Source of the DNA: Streptomyces sp. SS1-1
Lineage (GTDB): Bacteria > Actinomycetota > Actinomycetes > Streptomycetales > Streptomycetaceae
DNA length: 64,000 nt
Direction of reading: 5' to 3'
NCBI RefSeq assembly: GCF_008973465.1
Contig: NZ_WBXN01000004.1
Span: forward strand, 3,202,501 to 3,266,500
Below, piece by piece: positions 55,377 to 63,218 of this stretch. A program made the translations under genes and the position numbers. The first letter of the stretch is position 1. Every line of letters begins with the position of its first letter. The notes under the pieces were generated by a model. The model made no database searches and was not told where the DNA came from. It was given only the letters and a program-made list of their open reading frames with translations.

Positions 55377-56072
55377 CTACGCCCGGGTGTCCAGGGCCGT
55401 TCTCCAGGTGGAGACCGCCTCCGCCGAGACCGGGCCCGTCCAGCCCTGGGGGCGGGCCGCGCCGCCGATGTGGAAGGCGTCGATGCCCGCCGCCAGGAGG
55501 TCCGGGACGTGGTCGAGGCGCAGGCCGCCGCCGACCAGGACGCGCTGTTCGTAGCCGGGCTCGCCGTCCCGTGCCGCCTCCGCGAGCAGTGTGGGCAGGC
55601 CGTCGTCCACGCCGCCCGCCGCCCCCGCCGTGAGGTAGGTGTCCAGGCCCGGCATCCCGTCGAGCTGCTTGCGCAGGCCGTCCCGGTCGGCGGCGCGGTC
55701 GATCGCCCGGTGGAACGTCCACCGGCACCCGTCCAGCTCCGGCACGACCCGCTCCATGGCGGCGAGGTCCACGCAGCCGTCGGCGTCGAGGAAGCCGAGC
55801 ACGAACTCCTCGGCCCCGGCGTCCCGCAGCTCGCGTGCCGCCCGGACGACCCGTTCGACGTCCCCGACCGCGAACCCGTCGGCCAGCCGCAGCATCACGC
55901 GCAGATCGATGTCGACGGCGGCGCGGATCCCGGTGAACGTCTCGACGGGCGGGGTGAGCCCGTCCGCCGCCATGTCGGTGACGAGTTCGAGCCGGTCCGC
56001 ACCCCCGGCCTGGGCGGCGACCGCGTCCTCGACGCCGAGGGCGATCACCTCCAGGACTGCACGCTCGCTCAT
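55377..56072 (-). CDS. cutC: CutC-family protein
   Basis: 231 aa, TIM-barrel fold. Family signature L-E-V-I-A-L-G-V-E-D-A-V-A-A-Q-A-G-G-A-D-R-L-E-L at the start, then F-V-L-G-F-L-D-A-D-G, W-T-F-H-R-A-I-D and L-V-G-G-G-L-R-L-D-H at the end. Named for copper homeostasis in E. coli, though that role is disputed. A DasR-like site lies about 50 bp upstream, which suggests an amino-sugar link. ATG at 56072. Confidence 0.9.
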   Translation of the reverse strand: MSERAVLEVIALGVEDAVAAQAGGADRLELVTDMAADGLTPPVETFTGIRAAVDIDLRVMLRLADGFAVGDVERVVRAARELRDAGAEEFVLGFLDADGCVDLAAMERVVPELDGCRWTFHRAIDRAADRDGLRKQLDGMPGLDTYLTAGAAGGVDDGLPTLLAEAARDGEPGYEQRVLVGGGLRLDHVPDLLAAGIDAFHIGGAARPQGWTGPVSAEAVSTWRTALDTRA

Positions 56073-56114
56073 GGGACCCCATTCCTCGGCATTCGACGGC
56101 GACTGGTGACGACT

Positions 56115-56130
56115 ACAGGTCTAGTCCAAT
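56115..56130. promoter_or_regulatory. DasR-like (dre) site upstream of cutC
   Basis: ACAGGTCTAGTCCAAT agrees with the dre consensus ACTGGTCTAGACCANT except at positions 3 and 11. It is centred about 50 bp upstream of cutC. DasR is the GntR-family regulator of N-acetylglucosamine metabolism in Streptomyces. The match is by eye. Confidence 0.5.
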
Positions 56131-56185
56131 CAAAGCCTACGCCTGCCCATCCGGGGTCCCGCTCAACCCCGGGCCGGGACCGGGG

Positions 56186-56860
56186 TCACGCGAAGAGGTT
56201 CAGCTCCCCCGGCTCCGCCCCGGCCAGCTCGTACGACGCCCCGGCCGCCGGGCGCCCCGAGTAGAGCCGTACGAGCGTGGTGGCGTCCCCGATGAAGCGC
56301 GCCGGGGGCCGGGGCGCGACGGGGTCGCCCAGCCGCAGGGGCTCGTCCACGTCGTCCAGGTCGGCCTGGAGCGGCACGTGCCGGCGCTCTCGGGTGAGCC
56401 ACGCCAGCAGCGCCAGCGCGTCGGGCAGCCCGGCCCCGGCGTACGCCCCCGGCTCGCCCAGCGCCTCGCGCACGTCACCGGCGTGCACCCACTCGCCGAG
56501 CCCGACGCCGTCCAGGGCGCCGCCCGCCTTGGCGATCACCGGCCCCGCCTCGGTCATCGCGCGCTCCAGCTCGTCGACGATCCGGGCGTTGCTCCATCCG
56601 GCCCGCTCGGCGATGTCCCGGTCGTTGGACGCGGGCGAGAACACGCCCTCTTCCAGCCGGTCTTCCACGACCCGGGTCAGCGCGGCCGAGCAGTGCGCCA
56701 GCACGTCCCGCACCGACCACCCGGGGCAGGCGGCCGCCGGCCGCGCGAAGTCCTCGTCCGGCCTCGTCCGCAGCAGCGGGACCAGCGTGTCCCGCTCGAC
56801 GGTCAGCAGCCGCCCCGGCCGCTCCGGATCCCGTACGTCGTACACGTCCGCAGAAGTCAT
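56186..56860 (-). CDS. Mycothiol-dependent maleylpyruvate isomerase-fold protein (TIGR03083/5-like)
   Basis: 224 aa. The N-terminal four-helix domain has P-G-W-S-V-R-D-V-L-A-H-C-S-A-A and later G-L-G-E-W-V-H-A-G-D-V-R-E-A-L, giving the metal-ligand-like His pattern. The C-terminus is beta-rich. It probably uses mycothiol, but the substrate is unknown. ATG at 56860; it is divergent from the HD gene (46 bp). Confidence 0.8.
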   Translation of the reverse strand: MTSADVYDVRDPERPGRLLTVERDTLVPLLRTRPDEDFARPAAACPGWSVRDVLAHCSAALTRVVEDRLEEGVFSPASNDRDIAERAGWSNARIVDELERAMTEAGPVIAKAGGALDGVGLGEWVHAGDVREALGEPGAYAGAGLPDALALLAWLTRERRHVPLQADLDDVDEPLRLGDPVAPRPPARFIGDATTLVRLYSGRPAAGASYELAGAEPGELNLFA

Positions 56861-56906
56861 GCAGACCACGCTAGGGGCGATCAGCGCCGGTGGGCAGAAT
56901 GACGTC

Positions 56907-57548
56907 ATGGCCGATCTCGACGATCTCCGCGCCCGCTGGCTGCGCACCCTGCTCGCCGCACGCTCCGACGGCACCGCGGCGCCCGAGCCGTACGGGGAGG
57001 CCTTGCTGAAGCGCTGGTCCGAGCCGCAGCGGCGCTATCACACCGTGGACCACCTCGCGGCGGTGCTGGAGCACGTCGACGAGCTGGCGGAGTACGCGAG
57101 CGACATCGAGGCCGTACGGCTCGCCGCCTGGTTCCACGACGCCGTGTACCTGCCCGACCGGTCCGAGAACGAGGAGCGGTCCGCCCGGCTCGCCGAGCGG
57201 GCGCTGCCCGAGGCCGGGGTGCCCGCCGAGCGGACCGCCGAGGTGGCCCGGCTGGTGCGGCTCACCGTCACGCACGATCCCGCCGCCGACGACCTGAACG
57301 GGCAGGTGCTGTGCGACGCCGACCTCGCGATCCTCGCCGCGCCGCCGTCGGCGTACGCCGCCTACACGGCCGCCGTCCGCGAGGAGTACCACTTCGTCCC
57401 GAACGACGCCTTCCGCGCCGGGCGCGCCGACGTGCTGCGTCAACTCCTGGACCTGCCCGGCCTGTTCCGCACGCCGTACGGCCGGGAGAACTGGGAGGCG
57501 ACGGCCCGCTACAACCTCACCTCGGAGTTGGAAATGCTGTCGCTCTGA
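56907..57548 (+). CDS. HD-domain metal-dependent phosphohydrolase-like protein
   Basis: 213 aa. H-T-V-D-H (about 45-49), A-W-F-H-D-A-V-Y (the HD pair) and C-D-A-D-L-A-I-L (distal Asp) are the expected metal ligands. Similar proteins are often annotated as predicted metal-dependent phosphohydrolases of unknown substrate. CAGAAT lies 6 nt before the ATG. The DinB-GNAT fusion gene follows 27 bp after. Confidence 0.83.
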   Translation: MADLDDLRARWLRTLLAARSDGTAAPEPYGEALLKRWSEPQRRYHTVDHLAAVLEHVDELAEYASDIEAVRLAAWFHDAVYLPDRSENEERSARLAERALPEAGVPAERTAEVARLVRLTVTHDPAADDLNGQVLCDADLAILAAPPSAYAAYTAAVREEYHFVPNDAFRAGRADVLRQLLDLPGLFRTPYGRENWEATARYNLTSELEMLSL

Positions 57549-57575
57549 GCCATGCGGAGCCGTAGCCTGCACGGC

Positions 57576-58700
57576 ATGCGACACATGGGCGGGGAACACG
57601 TGACCGAGGCCGTGGCCGATGCCGTGGCGCTGCTGCGCACGGTGGCGGACCGGGACTGGGACGGGGTGAAGGCCGGGCGGCTGGACTGGAGTTGCCGTGC
57701 CACGGCCGAGCACGTCGCCGGTGACCTCATCGCCTACGCGGGGCAGCTCGCGGGGCGGGCGCAGCGCGCGTACGTCCCGTTCGAGATCACCCTGGACGAG
57801 GGCACCGGCAACGACGGGCTGCTCGACGTCGTCGAGACGACCGGCGTCCTGCTCACGGCGGTCCTGCGCACCACCCCGCCCGAGGTGCGCGCCTTCCACC
57901 CGTACCCGTTCCGCAGCGCGAACCGCGAGGGGTTCGCCGCGATGGGCGTCGCCGAGGTGCTGCTGCACACCCATGACATCGCCGTCGGGCTGGGGCTCGC
58001 GTACGAACCCCCGGCCCACCTCGCCACGTTCGTGCTGACGACGATCTTCCCGGAGGTCCGGCCGGACGCGGACCCCTGGCGCACCCTGCTGTGGGCCACC
58101 GGACGCGGCGACCTGCCCGGCCGCGCCCCCGTCGACGCCTGGCGCTGGAAGAACGACCTCGTCCTCACCTCCGGGCGGCTCACGCTCCAGGGGCTCACCC
58201 CGGCCACCGCCGCCGACATCGCCCAGGGCGGCGACGGCGGGTTCGACTGGGTCGTCGGCGGCCCCTACGAGGGGACGCGGGAGGCCGCCGGGATGCTGAC
58301 GCAGGCGTACGAGGCGGGTCTGCACCGCCCCGAGTTCGGCGTGTTCGTCCTCGTGCGGCAGGAGGACGGCCTCGCGGTCGGCGGGATCGGCTTCCACGGC
58401 GCCCCGGACGAGGGGGGCCGCGCGGAGATCGGCTACGACCTGGTGGAGGGCGCCCGCGGCCGCGGCTACGCGACGGAGGCGCTGGAGGCCCTGTCCCGGT
58501 GGGCGCTGGCCCGCGACGACGTCCACAGCCTGTGCGCGACGGTCGAGGAGGACAACGTCCCCTCCCAGCGCGTCGTCGAACGCGCCGGATACGTCCGCGC
58601 CGGCGCCGAGGAGGAGCGCGCGGTCCAGGGCCGGCACGAGTCGGAGGGCGCGCTCCTGCTGTACGTCCGCCGGGACCCGGGCACGCCGTCCGGTCAGTGA
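57576..58700 (+). CDS. Fusion of a maleylpyruvate-isomerase/DinB-like domain and a RimJ-type GNAT domain
   Basis: 374 aa. N-terminal part (about 1-215): S-C-R-A-T-A-E-H-V-A-G-D-L and V-L-L-H-T-H-D-I-A-V-G-L, the helical-bundle metal pattern. C-terminal part (about 225-365): R-A-E-I-G-Y-D-L-V-E-G-A-R-G-R-G-Y-A-T-E-A and N-V-P-S-Q-R-V-V-E-R-A-G-Y, a RimJ/RimL-like acetyltransferase. The two domains could link mycothiol or metal chemistry to N-acetylation. TAGCCT lies 7 nt before ATG 57576. Its stop overlaps the convergent DUF4031 gene by 7 bp. Confidence 0.8.
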   Translation: MRHMGGEHVTEAVADAVALLRTVADRDWDGVKAGRLDWSCRATAEHVAGDLIAYAGQLAGRAQRAYVPFEITLDEGTGNDGLLDVVETTGVLLTAVLRTTPPEVRAFHPYPFRSANREGFAAMGVAEVLLHTHDIAVGLGLAYEPPAHLATFVLTTIFPEVRPDADPWRTLLWATGRGDLPGRAPVDAWRWKNDLVLTSGRLTLQGLTPATAADIAQGGDGGFDWVVGGPYEGTREAAGMLTQAYEAGLHRPEFGVFVLVRQEDGLAVGGIGFHGAPDEGGRAEIGYDLVEGARGRGYATEALEALSRWALARDDVHSLCATVEEDNVPSQRVVERAGYVRAGAEEERAVQGRHESEGALLLYVRRDPGTPSGQ

Positions 58701-58963
58701 CGCATGTCCTTCTTCCGCCGGCGCAGCCCGGCCCCGTACAGCAGCCGCACCACCTCGCGGCTGCTGACCTCGATCGCGCCGGCGCGGACCGCGTCGGCGT
58801 ACCGGTGCGCGGGGAGGTCGTAGTGGTCGCGTTCGAACGCCCGGCGCGGGACGCCGATGCCGTCGGCGAAGCGGTGCAGCTCCTCGTAGGAGACGTCGCT
58901 GACGACGTGCGACCACAGACGGCCGTGGCCCGGCCAGGTCGGCGGGTCGATGTAGATCGTCAC
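58694..58963 (-). CDS. DUF4031 protein
   Basis: 89 aa. Starts V-T-I-Y-I-D-P-P-T-W-P-G-H-G-R-L-W-S-H and continues S-Y-E-E-L-H-R-F-A-D and H-Y-D-L-P-A-H-R-Y. The family is small and uncharacterised; ends G-L-R-R-R-K-K-D. GTG start overlaps the stop of the preceding gene as GTGA, so the two are coupled. Confidence 0.82.
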   Translation of the reverse strand: MTIYIDPPTWPGHGRLWSHVVSDVSYEELHRFADGIGVPRRAFERDHYDLPAHRYADAVRAGAIEVSSREVVRLLYGAGLRRRKKDMRH

Positions 58964-59343
58964 GCGGGCGGCGTCCCGCCGAGCGCGGGCCCGAGCGAGC
59001 CGAGCGGCGCGACCTTCACGCCGGCCTTGTGGCACACCCAGTGCGGGTCGGGGCCCAGCTCGGGCTCGACGTCCAGCGCGTGCGGCTCGCCGCTGCCGCA
59101 CACCGGGCACAGCGGCCAGCGGCCGTGCCGGTCCAGCAGGGCGTCCTGCACGTCCTGGGCGACCAGCCCCGGCACGTACGCGGCGCCGTCCGGCCACTGC
59201 TCCACCCACCAGCGCCGGTCGGCGACGGACTTCTCCACCAGGGAGACGACGTCCGCCTCGGCGACCTCGTCGGCGGTCAGGTCGGCGAGCACCAGGGCGC
59301 GGGCCGTGTGCAGCGCCTGTTCGAGCGGGGTGACGGGGTCCAT
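58960..59343 (-). CDS. Hypothetical 127-aa protein with a partial zinc-ribbon
   Basis: Helical N-terminus (E-Q-A-L-H-T-A-R-A-L-V-L-A-D-L-T-A-D-E-V), then L-C-P-V-C-G-S-G-E-P-H and H-W-V-C-H-K-A-G, a set of Cys/His that could bind zinc. No match I know. ATG at 59343 with CACAAT 6 nt before it. It is divergent from the murR-like gene across 55 bp. Confidence 0.65.
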   Translation of the reverse strand: MDPVTPLEQALHTARALVLADLTADEVAEADVVSLVEKSVADRRWWVEQWPDGAAYVPGLVAQDVQDALLDRHGRWPLCPVCGSGEPHALDVEPELGPDPHWVCHKAGVKVAPLGSLGPALGGTPPA

Positions 59344-59362
59344 GCGTCTATTGTGCGCACTC

Positions 59363-59395
59363 TTGACCACGACCCGGCATTGAAAATACGTTTCA
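59363..59395 (+). promoter_or_regulatory. murR promoter with overlapping TGAAA-N5-TTTCA operator
   Basis: TTGACC (59363-59368), 18-bp spacer, TACGTT (59387-59392), then GTG at 59399, 6 nt later. The dyad TGAAA (59381-59385) / TTTCA (59391-59395) overlaps the -10. This type of site is bound by RpiR-family regulators, so autorepression is likely. Confidence 0.65.
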
Positions 59396-59398
59396 TAT

Positions 59399-60301
59399 GT
59401 GACCAATGACGTGAAGGAAACTTTCGGCCGCGCGCCCGCGCCCGCCGCCCTCGCGGCCAAGGTGCGCACGCTCGCCCCGTCGATGACCCGCTCCATGCAG
59501 CGCGTCGCCGAAGCGGTGGCGAAGGATCCTGCGGGCTGTGCCGCCCTCACGGTCACCGGACTCGCCGAGCTCACCGGCACCAGCGAGGCCACCGTCGTGC
59601 GCACCGCCCGCCTCCTCGGCTATCCCGGCTACCGCGACCTGCGGCTCGCCCTGGCCGGCCTGGCCGCCCAGCAGGAGTCGGGCCGTGCGCCCGCCATCAC
59701 CACCGACATCGCGGTGGACGACCCGATCGCCGACGTCGTCGCCAAGCTGGCCTACGACGAGCAGCAGACCCTCGCCGACACGGCGGCCGGCCTCGACACC
59801 GTGCAGCTGGGCGCGGCGGTCACCGCCGCCGCGGCGGCCCGCCGGATCGACGTGTACGGCATCGGAGCGAGCGGCCTGGTCGCCCAGGACCTCACCCAGA
59901 AGCTGCTGCGGATAGGGCTGATAGCGCACGCGCACAGCGATCCGCACCTCGCGGTGACGAACGCCGTCCAGCTGCGCGCCGGGGACGTGGCCATCGCGAT
60001 CACGCACTCCGGCTCCACCGGGGACGTCATCGAGCCGCTGCGGGTCGCCTTCGAGCACGGGGCCACCACGGTCGCGATCACCGGCCGGCCCGACGGCGCG
60101 GTCACGCAGTACGCCGACCACGTCCTCACGACGTCGACGGCCCGCGAGAGCGAGCTGCGCCCGGCCGCGATGTCGTCCCGCACGAGCCAGCTCCTCGTCG
60201 TGGACTGCCTGTTCGTCGGGGTGGCCCAGCGGACGTACGACACCGCGGCACCGGCGCTGGCCGCCTCCTACGAGGCCCTGGCCCACCGGCACCGCCGCTA
60301 G
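59399..60301 (+). CDS. RpiR-family regulator of MurNAc-6-P recycling (MurR-like)
   Basis: 300 aa. N-terminal RpiR helix-turn-helix (about 18-90) with A-E-L-T-G-T-S-E-A-T-V-V-R-T-A-R-L-L-G-Y-P-G-Y, then a SIS domain (about 120-285) with Y-G-I-G-A-S-G-L-V-A-Q-D and I-T-H-S-G-S-T-G-D-V. SIS domains bind phosphosugars, here probably MurNAc-6-P. murQ follows after 47 bp on the same strand, which gives the assignment. GTG start on a probably leaderless mRNA. Confidence 0.87.
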   Translation: MTNDVKETFGRAPAPAALAAKVRTLAPSMTRSMQRVAEAVAKDPAGCAALTVTGLAELTGTSEATVVRTARLLGYPGYRDLRLALAGLAAQQESGRAPAITTDIAVDDPIADVVAKLAYDEQQTLADTAAGLDTVQLGAAVTAAAAARRIDVYGIGASGLVAQDLTQKLLRIGLIAHAHSDPHLAVTNAVQLRAGDVAIAITHSGSTGDVIEPLRVAFEHGATTVAITGRPDGAVTQYADHVLTTSTARESELRPAAMSSRTSQLLVVDCLFVGVAQRTYDTAAPALAASYEALAHRHRR

Positions 60302-60348
60302 CCCGCTCCGCAGCACCGTCGTCGAGCAACGAAGAGAGCCGCCCGCGC

Positions 60349-61284
60349 ATGACCTCCGCTTCCACTCCTCGTGACCTCCGCGCCGAGCTGGAGACCCTGA
60401 CCACCGAGGCGTTCCGGCCCGAGTTCGCCGAGATCGACCGGCTGCCGACGCTGGACATCGCCCGCCTCATGAACGGCGAGGACGGCTCGGTGCCCGCCGC
60501 CGTCGCCCGGCGCCTGCCGGAGATCGCCGCCGCCGTGGACGCCGTGGCGGAGCGGATGGCGCGCGGCGGGCGCCTCGTCTACGCGGGCGCGGGCACGGCG
60601 GGCCGGCTGGGCGTGCTCGACGCCTCCGAGTGCCCGCCCACCTTCAACACCGACCCCGGGCAGGTCGTCGGCGTCATCGCGGGCGGCCCCCGGGCGGTCG
60701 TCACGTCCGTCGAGGGGGCCGAGGACTCCGCCGAGCTGGCCCGCGCCGACCTCGACGCCCTCGCCCTCACCCCGCTCGACTCGGTGGTCGGCGTCTCGGC
60801 GTCCGGCCGCACCCCCTACGCCGTCGGCGCGGTCGAACACGCCCGGCGGCTCGGCGCGTTGACGATCGGCCTGTCCTGCAACGCGGACAGCGCGCTGGCG
60901 GCCGCCGCCGAGCACGGCATCGAGGTCGTCGTCGGCCCGGAGCTGCTGACCGGCTCGACCCGGCTGAAGGCGGGCACCGCGCAGAAGCTGGTCCTCAACA
61001 TGCTGTCGACGATCACGATGATCCGGCTCGGCAAGACGTACGGGAACCTGATGGTCGACGTCCGCGCCTCCAACGAGAAGCTGCGGGCCCGCTCCCGCCG
61101 GATCGTCTCCCTCGCCACCGGCGCGGACGACGCGGACGTCGAACGGGCCCTGGCGGAGGCGGACGGCGAGGTCAAGACGGCGATCCTGGTCCTCCTCGCG
61201 GACGTCGACGGCCCGACGGCCGGCGAGCTGCTCAGCGCGGCGAAGGGGCATCTGCGGGTGGCACTGCGAGAGGCGGGCGCCTGA
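60349..61284 (+). CDS. murQ: N-acetylmuramic acid 6-phosphate etherase
   Basis: 311 aa, SIS fold. Signature S-E-C-P-P-T-F-N-T-D-P-G and G-S-T-R-L-K-A-G-T-A-Q-K-L-V-L-N-M-L-S-T, plus G-A-G-T-A-G-R-L-G-V-L-D near the start. It cleaves the lactyl ether of MurNAc-6-P to GlcNAc-6-P and lactate during cell-wall recycling. ATG at 60349 with GAAGAGAG upstream. Its 3' end overlaps the antisense small gene at 61232 by 53 bp. Confidence 0.94.
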   Translation: MTSASTPRDLRAELETLTTEAFRPEFAEIDRLPTLDIARLMNGEDGSVPAAVARRLPEIAAAVDAVAERMARGGRLVYAGAGTAGRLGVLDASECPPTFNTDPGQVVGVIAGGPRAVVTSVEGAEDSAELARADLDALALTPLDSVVGVSASGRTPYAVGAVEHARRLGALTIGLSCNADSALAAAAEHGIEVVVGPELLTGSTRLKAGTAQKLVLNMLSTITMIRLGKTYGNLMVDVRASNEKLRARSRRIVSLATGADDADVERALAEADGEVKTAILVLLADVDGPTAGELLSAAKGHLRVALREAGA

Positions 61285-61474
61285 CCTCCGCCGCGTCCCG
61301 GAGCACGGCGAGCAGCCGCTCGGCGGTGCGGACGTTGCAGCGCCCCAACTGCACGAGCGCGAACGGCTCCCTGCCGGCCCCGGTGACGGGGTCCACGCAC
61401 AGGGAGGGCAGGACGACATCGACGGCCGCGAACGCTTCACGCAGGGCCGCGACGATCTCTTCGGACGACCTCAT
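61232..61474 (-). CDS. Small 80-aa protein antisense to the end of murQ
   Basis: M-R-S-S-E-E-I-V-A-A-L-R-E-A-F-A-A-V-D-V-V-L-P-S-L-C-V-D-P then F-A-L-V-Q-L-G-R-C-N-V-R-T-A-E-R-L, a folded-looking helix/strand pattern. ATG at 61474 with AGGTGA upstream. The last 17 codons lie over murQ. I believe it is real because its codon pattern and start are normal, but no function is known. Confidence 0.6.
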   Translation of the reverse strand: MRSSEEIVAALREAFAAVDVVLPSLCVDPVTGAGREPFALVQLGRCNVRTAERLLAVLRDAAEVRRPPLAVPPADAPSPR

Positions 61475-61589
61475 GGGCGGTCACCTCTCCACGCTGAGTC
61501 ACTGATTCGGCACACAGAGTGGCGGGTGAGTGCCTAGGCTGGCCAGAGGGGGTGTCCCAACACCCTCGGCTGTCCGACCGGGAGGTGCC

Positions 61590-62429
61590 ATGCCGGGGCC
61601 CAAGGACCTCGATCCGTCGTCGTCGCCGCGCGCGCTGCTCGGCGCCGAGTTGCGCCACGCGCGCGAGAAGGCGGGGCTGAGCCAGGAGAAGCTGGGGCAA
61701 CTGCTGTTCGTCAGCGGCTCGTTCGTCGGCCAACTGGAGGCCGGCACCCGCCGGCTCCAGACCGAGCAGGCCCGCGTCCTGGACGAGGTCCTGGGCACGG
61801 GCGACTTCTTCCGGCGCAACTGCCGGGTGACGGCCGTCTCCCGGTACCCGGAGCACTTCGCACAGGCGGCGGAGGCCGAGGCGACGGCCACGGAGATCCG
61901 CGAGTACGCCCCGCTCCTCATCCCCGGCCTGTTGCAGACCCCCGCCTACGCCGAGGCCGTGTGCCGGGCCTACCAGCCGACCGCCCCACAGGAGGCCATC
62001 GACCGGCTGGTGAGCGCGCGCATGGAGCGGGCGCGCCTGCTCAGCGATCCAACAAACCCTTTGTTGTGGGTGGTTCTGGACGAGGGCGCGCTGCGGCGGC
62101 TCACCGGCGGACGCGAGGTCATGGCGGAGGCCCTGCGGCACATCGCCGCCCTCGTCCGCCGCAGCCGGGTCATCGTGCAGGTGCTGCCCTTCGAGGCCGG
62201 GGCCCACGCCGCCATGCAGGGCGCCCTCAAGCTGATGGAGTTCGAGGACGCGCCGCCGCTCGTCTACTTCGAGGGGATCGGCACCGGACGGCTGGAGGAC
62301 GACCCCTCCACGGTCCGCCGCCGACGGCACACCTACGACCTGCTCGCGGCCTGCGCGCTCTCTCCGCGGAAGTCCCTGGCCGTCCTCGAGGCCATGGCCG
62401 AGGATTACGCGCATGAGGAGCATTCCTGA
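61590..62429 (+). CDS. Helix-turn-helix (XRE) regulator with DUF5753 C-terminus
   Basis: 279 aa. XRE domain about 16-75: A-E-L-R-H-A-R-E-K-A-G-L-S-Q-E-K-L-G, S-G-S-F-V-G-Q-L-E-A-G. DUF5753-like sensor about 90-275: I-P-G-L-L-Q-T-P-A-Y-A-E-A-V and V-Q-V-L-P-F-E-A-G-A-H. In Streptomyces these proteins act with a DUF397 partner (WhiJ/BldB-type systems) in development. The ATG at 61590 has GGAGG 4 nt before it. The DUF397 gene overlaps its end by 17 bp. Confidence 0.88.
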   Translation: MPGPKDLDPSSSPRALLGAELRHAREKAGLSQEKLGQLLFVSGSFVGQLEAGTRRLQTEQARVLDEVLGTGDFFRRNCRVTAVSRYPEHFAQAAEAEATATEIREYAPLLIPGLLQTPAYAEAVCRAYQPTAPQEAIDRLVSARMERARLLSDPTNPLLWVVLDEGALRRLTGGREVMAEALRHIAALVRRSRVIVQVLPFEAGAHAAMQGALKLMEFEDAPPLVYFEGIGTGRLEDDPSTVRRRRHTYDLLAACALSPRKSLAVLEAMAEDYAHEEHS

Positions 62430-62616
62430 GCAGGACCTGAAGACGGCCACCTGGCACAAGTCCCGTCACAGCGGCGGCGACGGCGGCAACTGCCTGGAAG
62501 TCACCCACGACTTCCCCGCCGTCGTCCCCGTCCGTGACTCCAAGACCCCCCACGGCCCCACCCTCGTCTTCTCCGAAACCGTCTGGGCGGCCTTCGTCCA
62601 AGCGGTCAGGATCTGA
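62413..62616 (+). CDS. DUF397 protein, partner of the XRE regulator
   Basis: 67 aa. Family hallmark W-H-K-S-R-H-S-G-G-D-G-G-N-C-L-E-V, then V-P-V-R-D-S-K-T-P-H-G-P-T-L and W-A-A-F-V. Paired HTH/DUF397 genes are found in many copies in Streptomyces, the DUF397 protein modulating the partner in an antitoxin-like manner. ATG at 62413 overlaps the HTH gene by 17 bp, so they are translationally coupled. Confidence 0.88.
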   Translation: MRSIPEQDLKTATWHKSRHSGGDGGNCLEVTHDFPAVVPVRDSKTPHGPTLVFSETVWAAFVQAVRI

Positions 62617-62641
62617 CCTAATCGGCTTCTACGGTGGGCTC

Positions 62642-63175
62642 ATGACCGACACCACGAACACCACCGTCGTAGACGAGCGCGCCGACCTGCTGGAGGCGCT
62701 CGCCAAGCACCGGCACTTCCTGCGGTTCACCACGCGGGACCTGACCGACGAGCAGGCCGGCGCCCGGACCACCGCCAGCGCGCTGTGTCTGGGCGGGCTG
62801 ATCAAGCACGTCACGTCGGTGGAGCGGGCCTGGGCCGCCTTCATCGTGGAGGGGCCGTCGGCGATGCCCGACTTCTCGGCGATGACCGAGGCGGACTTCG
62901 CGAAGCGGGCCGACGAGTTCAGGATGCTGCCCGGCGAGACGCTGGCCGGTGTCCTGGCGGAGTACGAGGAGGTCGCCCGGAGCACCGACGAGCTGGTCGC
63001 GAAGCTCCCGGACCTGAGCGCGTCCCACCCGCTGCCGCGGGCGCCGTGGAACGAGGAGGGCGCCCGCTGGTCGGCGCGCAGGGTGCTGCTGCACGTCATC
63101 GCGGAGACCGCCCAGCACGCCGGGCACGCCGACATCATCCGGGAGTCCCTGGACGGCGCGAAGACGATGAGCTGA
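62642..63175 (+). CDS. DinB-family protein
   Basis: 177 aa, four-helix bundle. D-L-L-E-A-L-A-K-H-R-H-F-L and G-G-L-I-K-H-V-T-S-V-E-R-A-W, then A-R-R-V-L-L-H-V-I-A-E-T-A-Q-H-A-G-H-A-D. The three His-rich helices form the family metal site. DinB proteins in actinobacteria often use mycothiol. TACGGT lies 6 nt before the ATG at 62642 (leaderless). Confidence 0.85.
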   Translation: MTDTTNTTVVDERADLLEALAKHRHFLRFTTRDLTDEQAGARTTASALCLGGLIKHVTSVERAWAAFIVEGPSAMPDFSAMTEADFAKRADEFRMLPGETLAGVLAEYEEVARSTDELVAKLPDLSASHPLPRAPWNEEGARWSARRVLLHVIAETAQHAGHADIIRESLDGAKTMS

Positions 63176-63218
63176 CGGGAATGGCGTAAAGGGGCGGGGA
63201 CTGCCCAGACTGGGGTCC

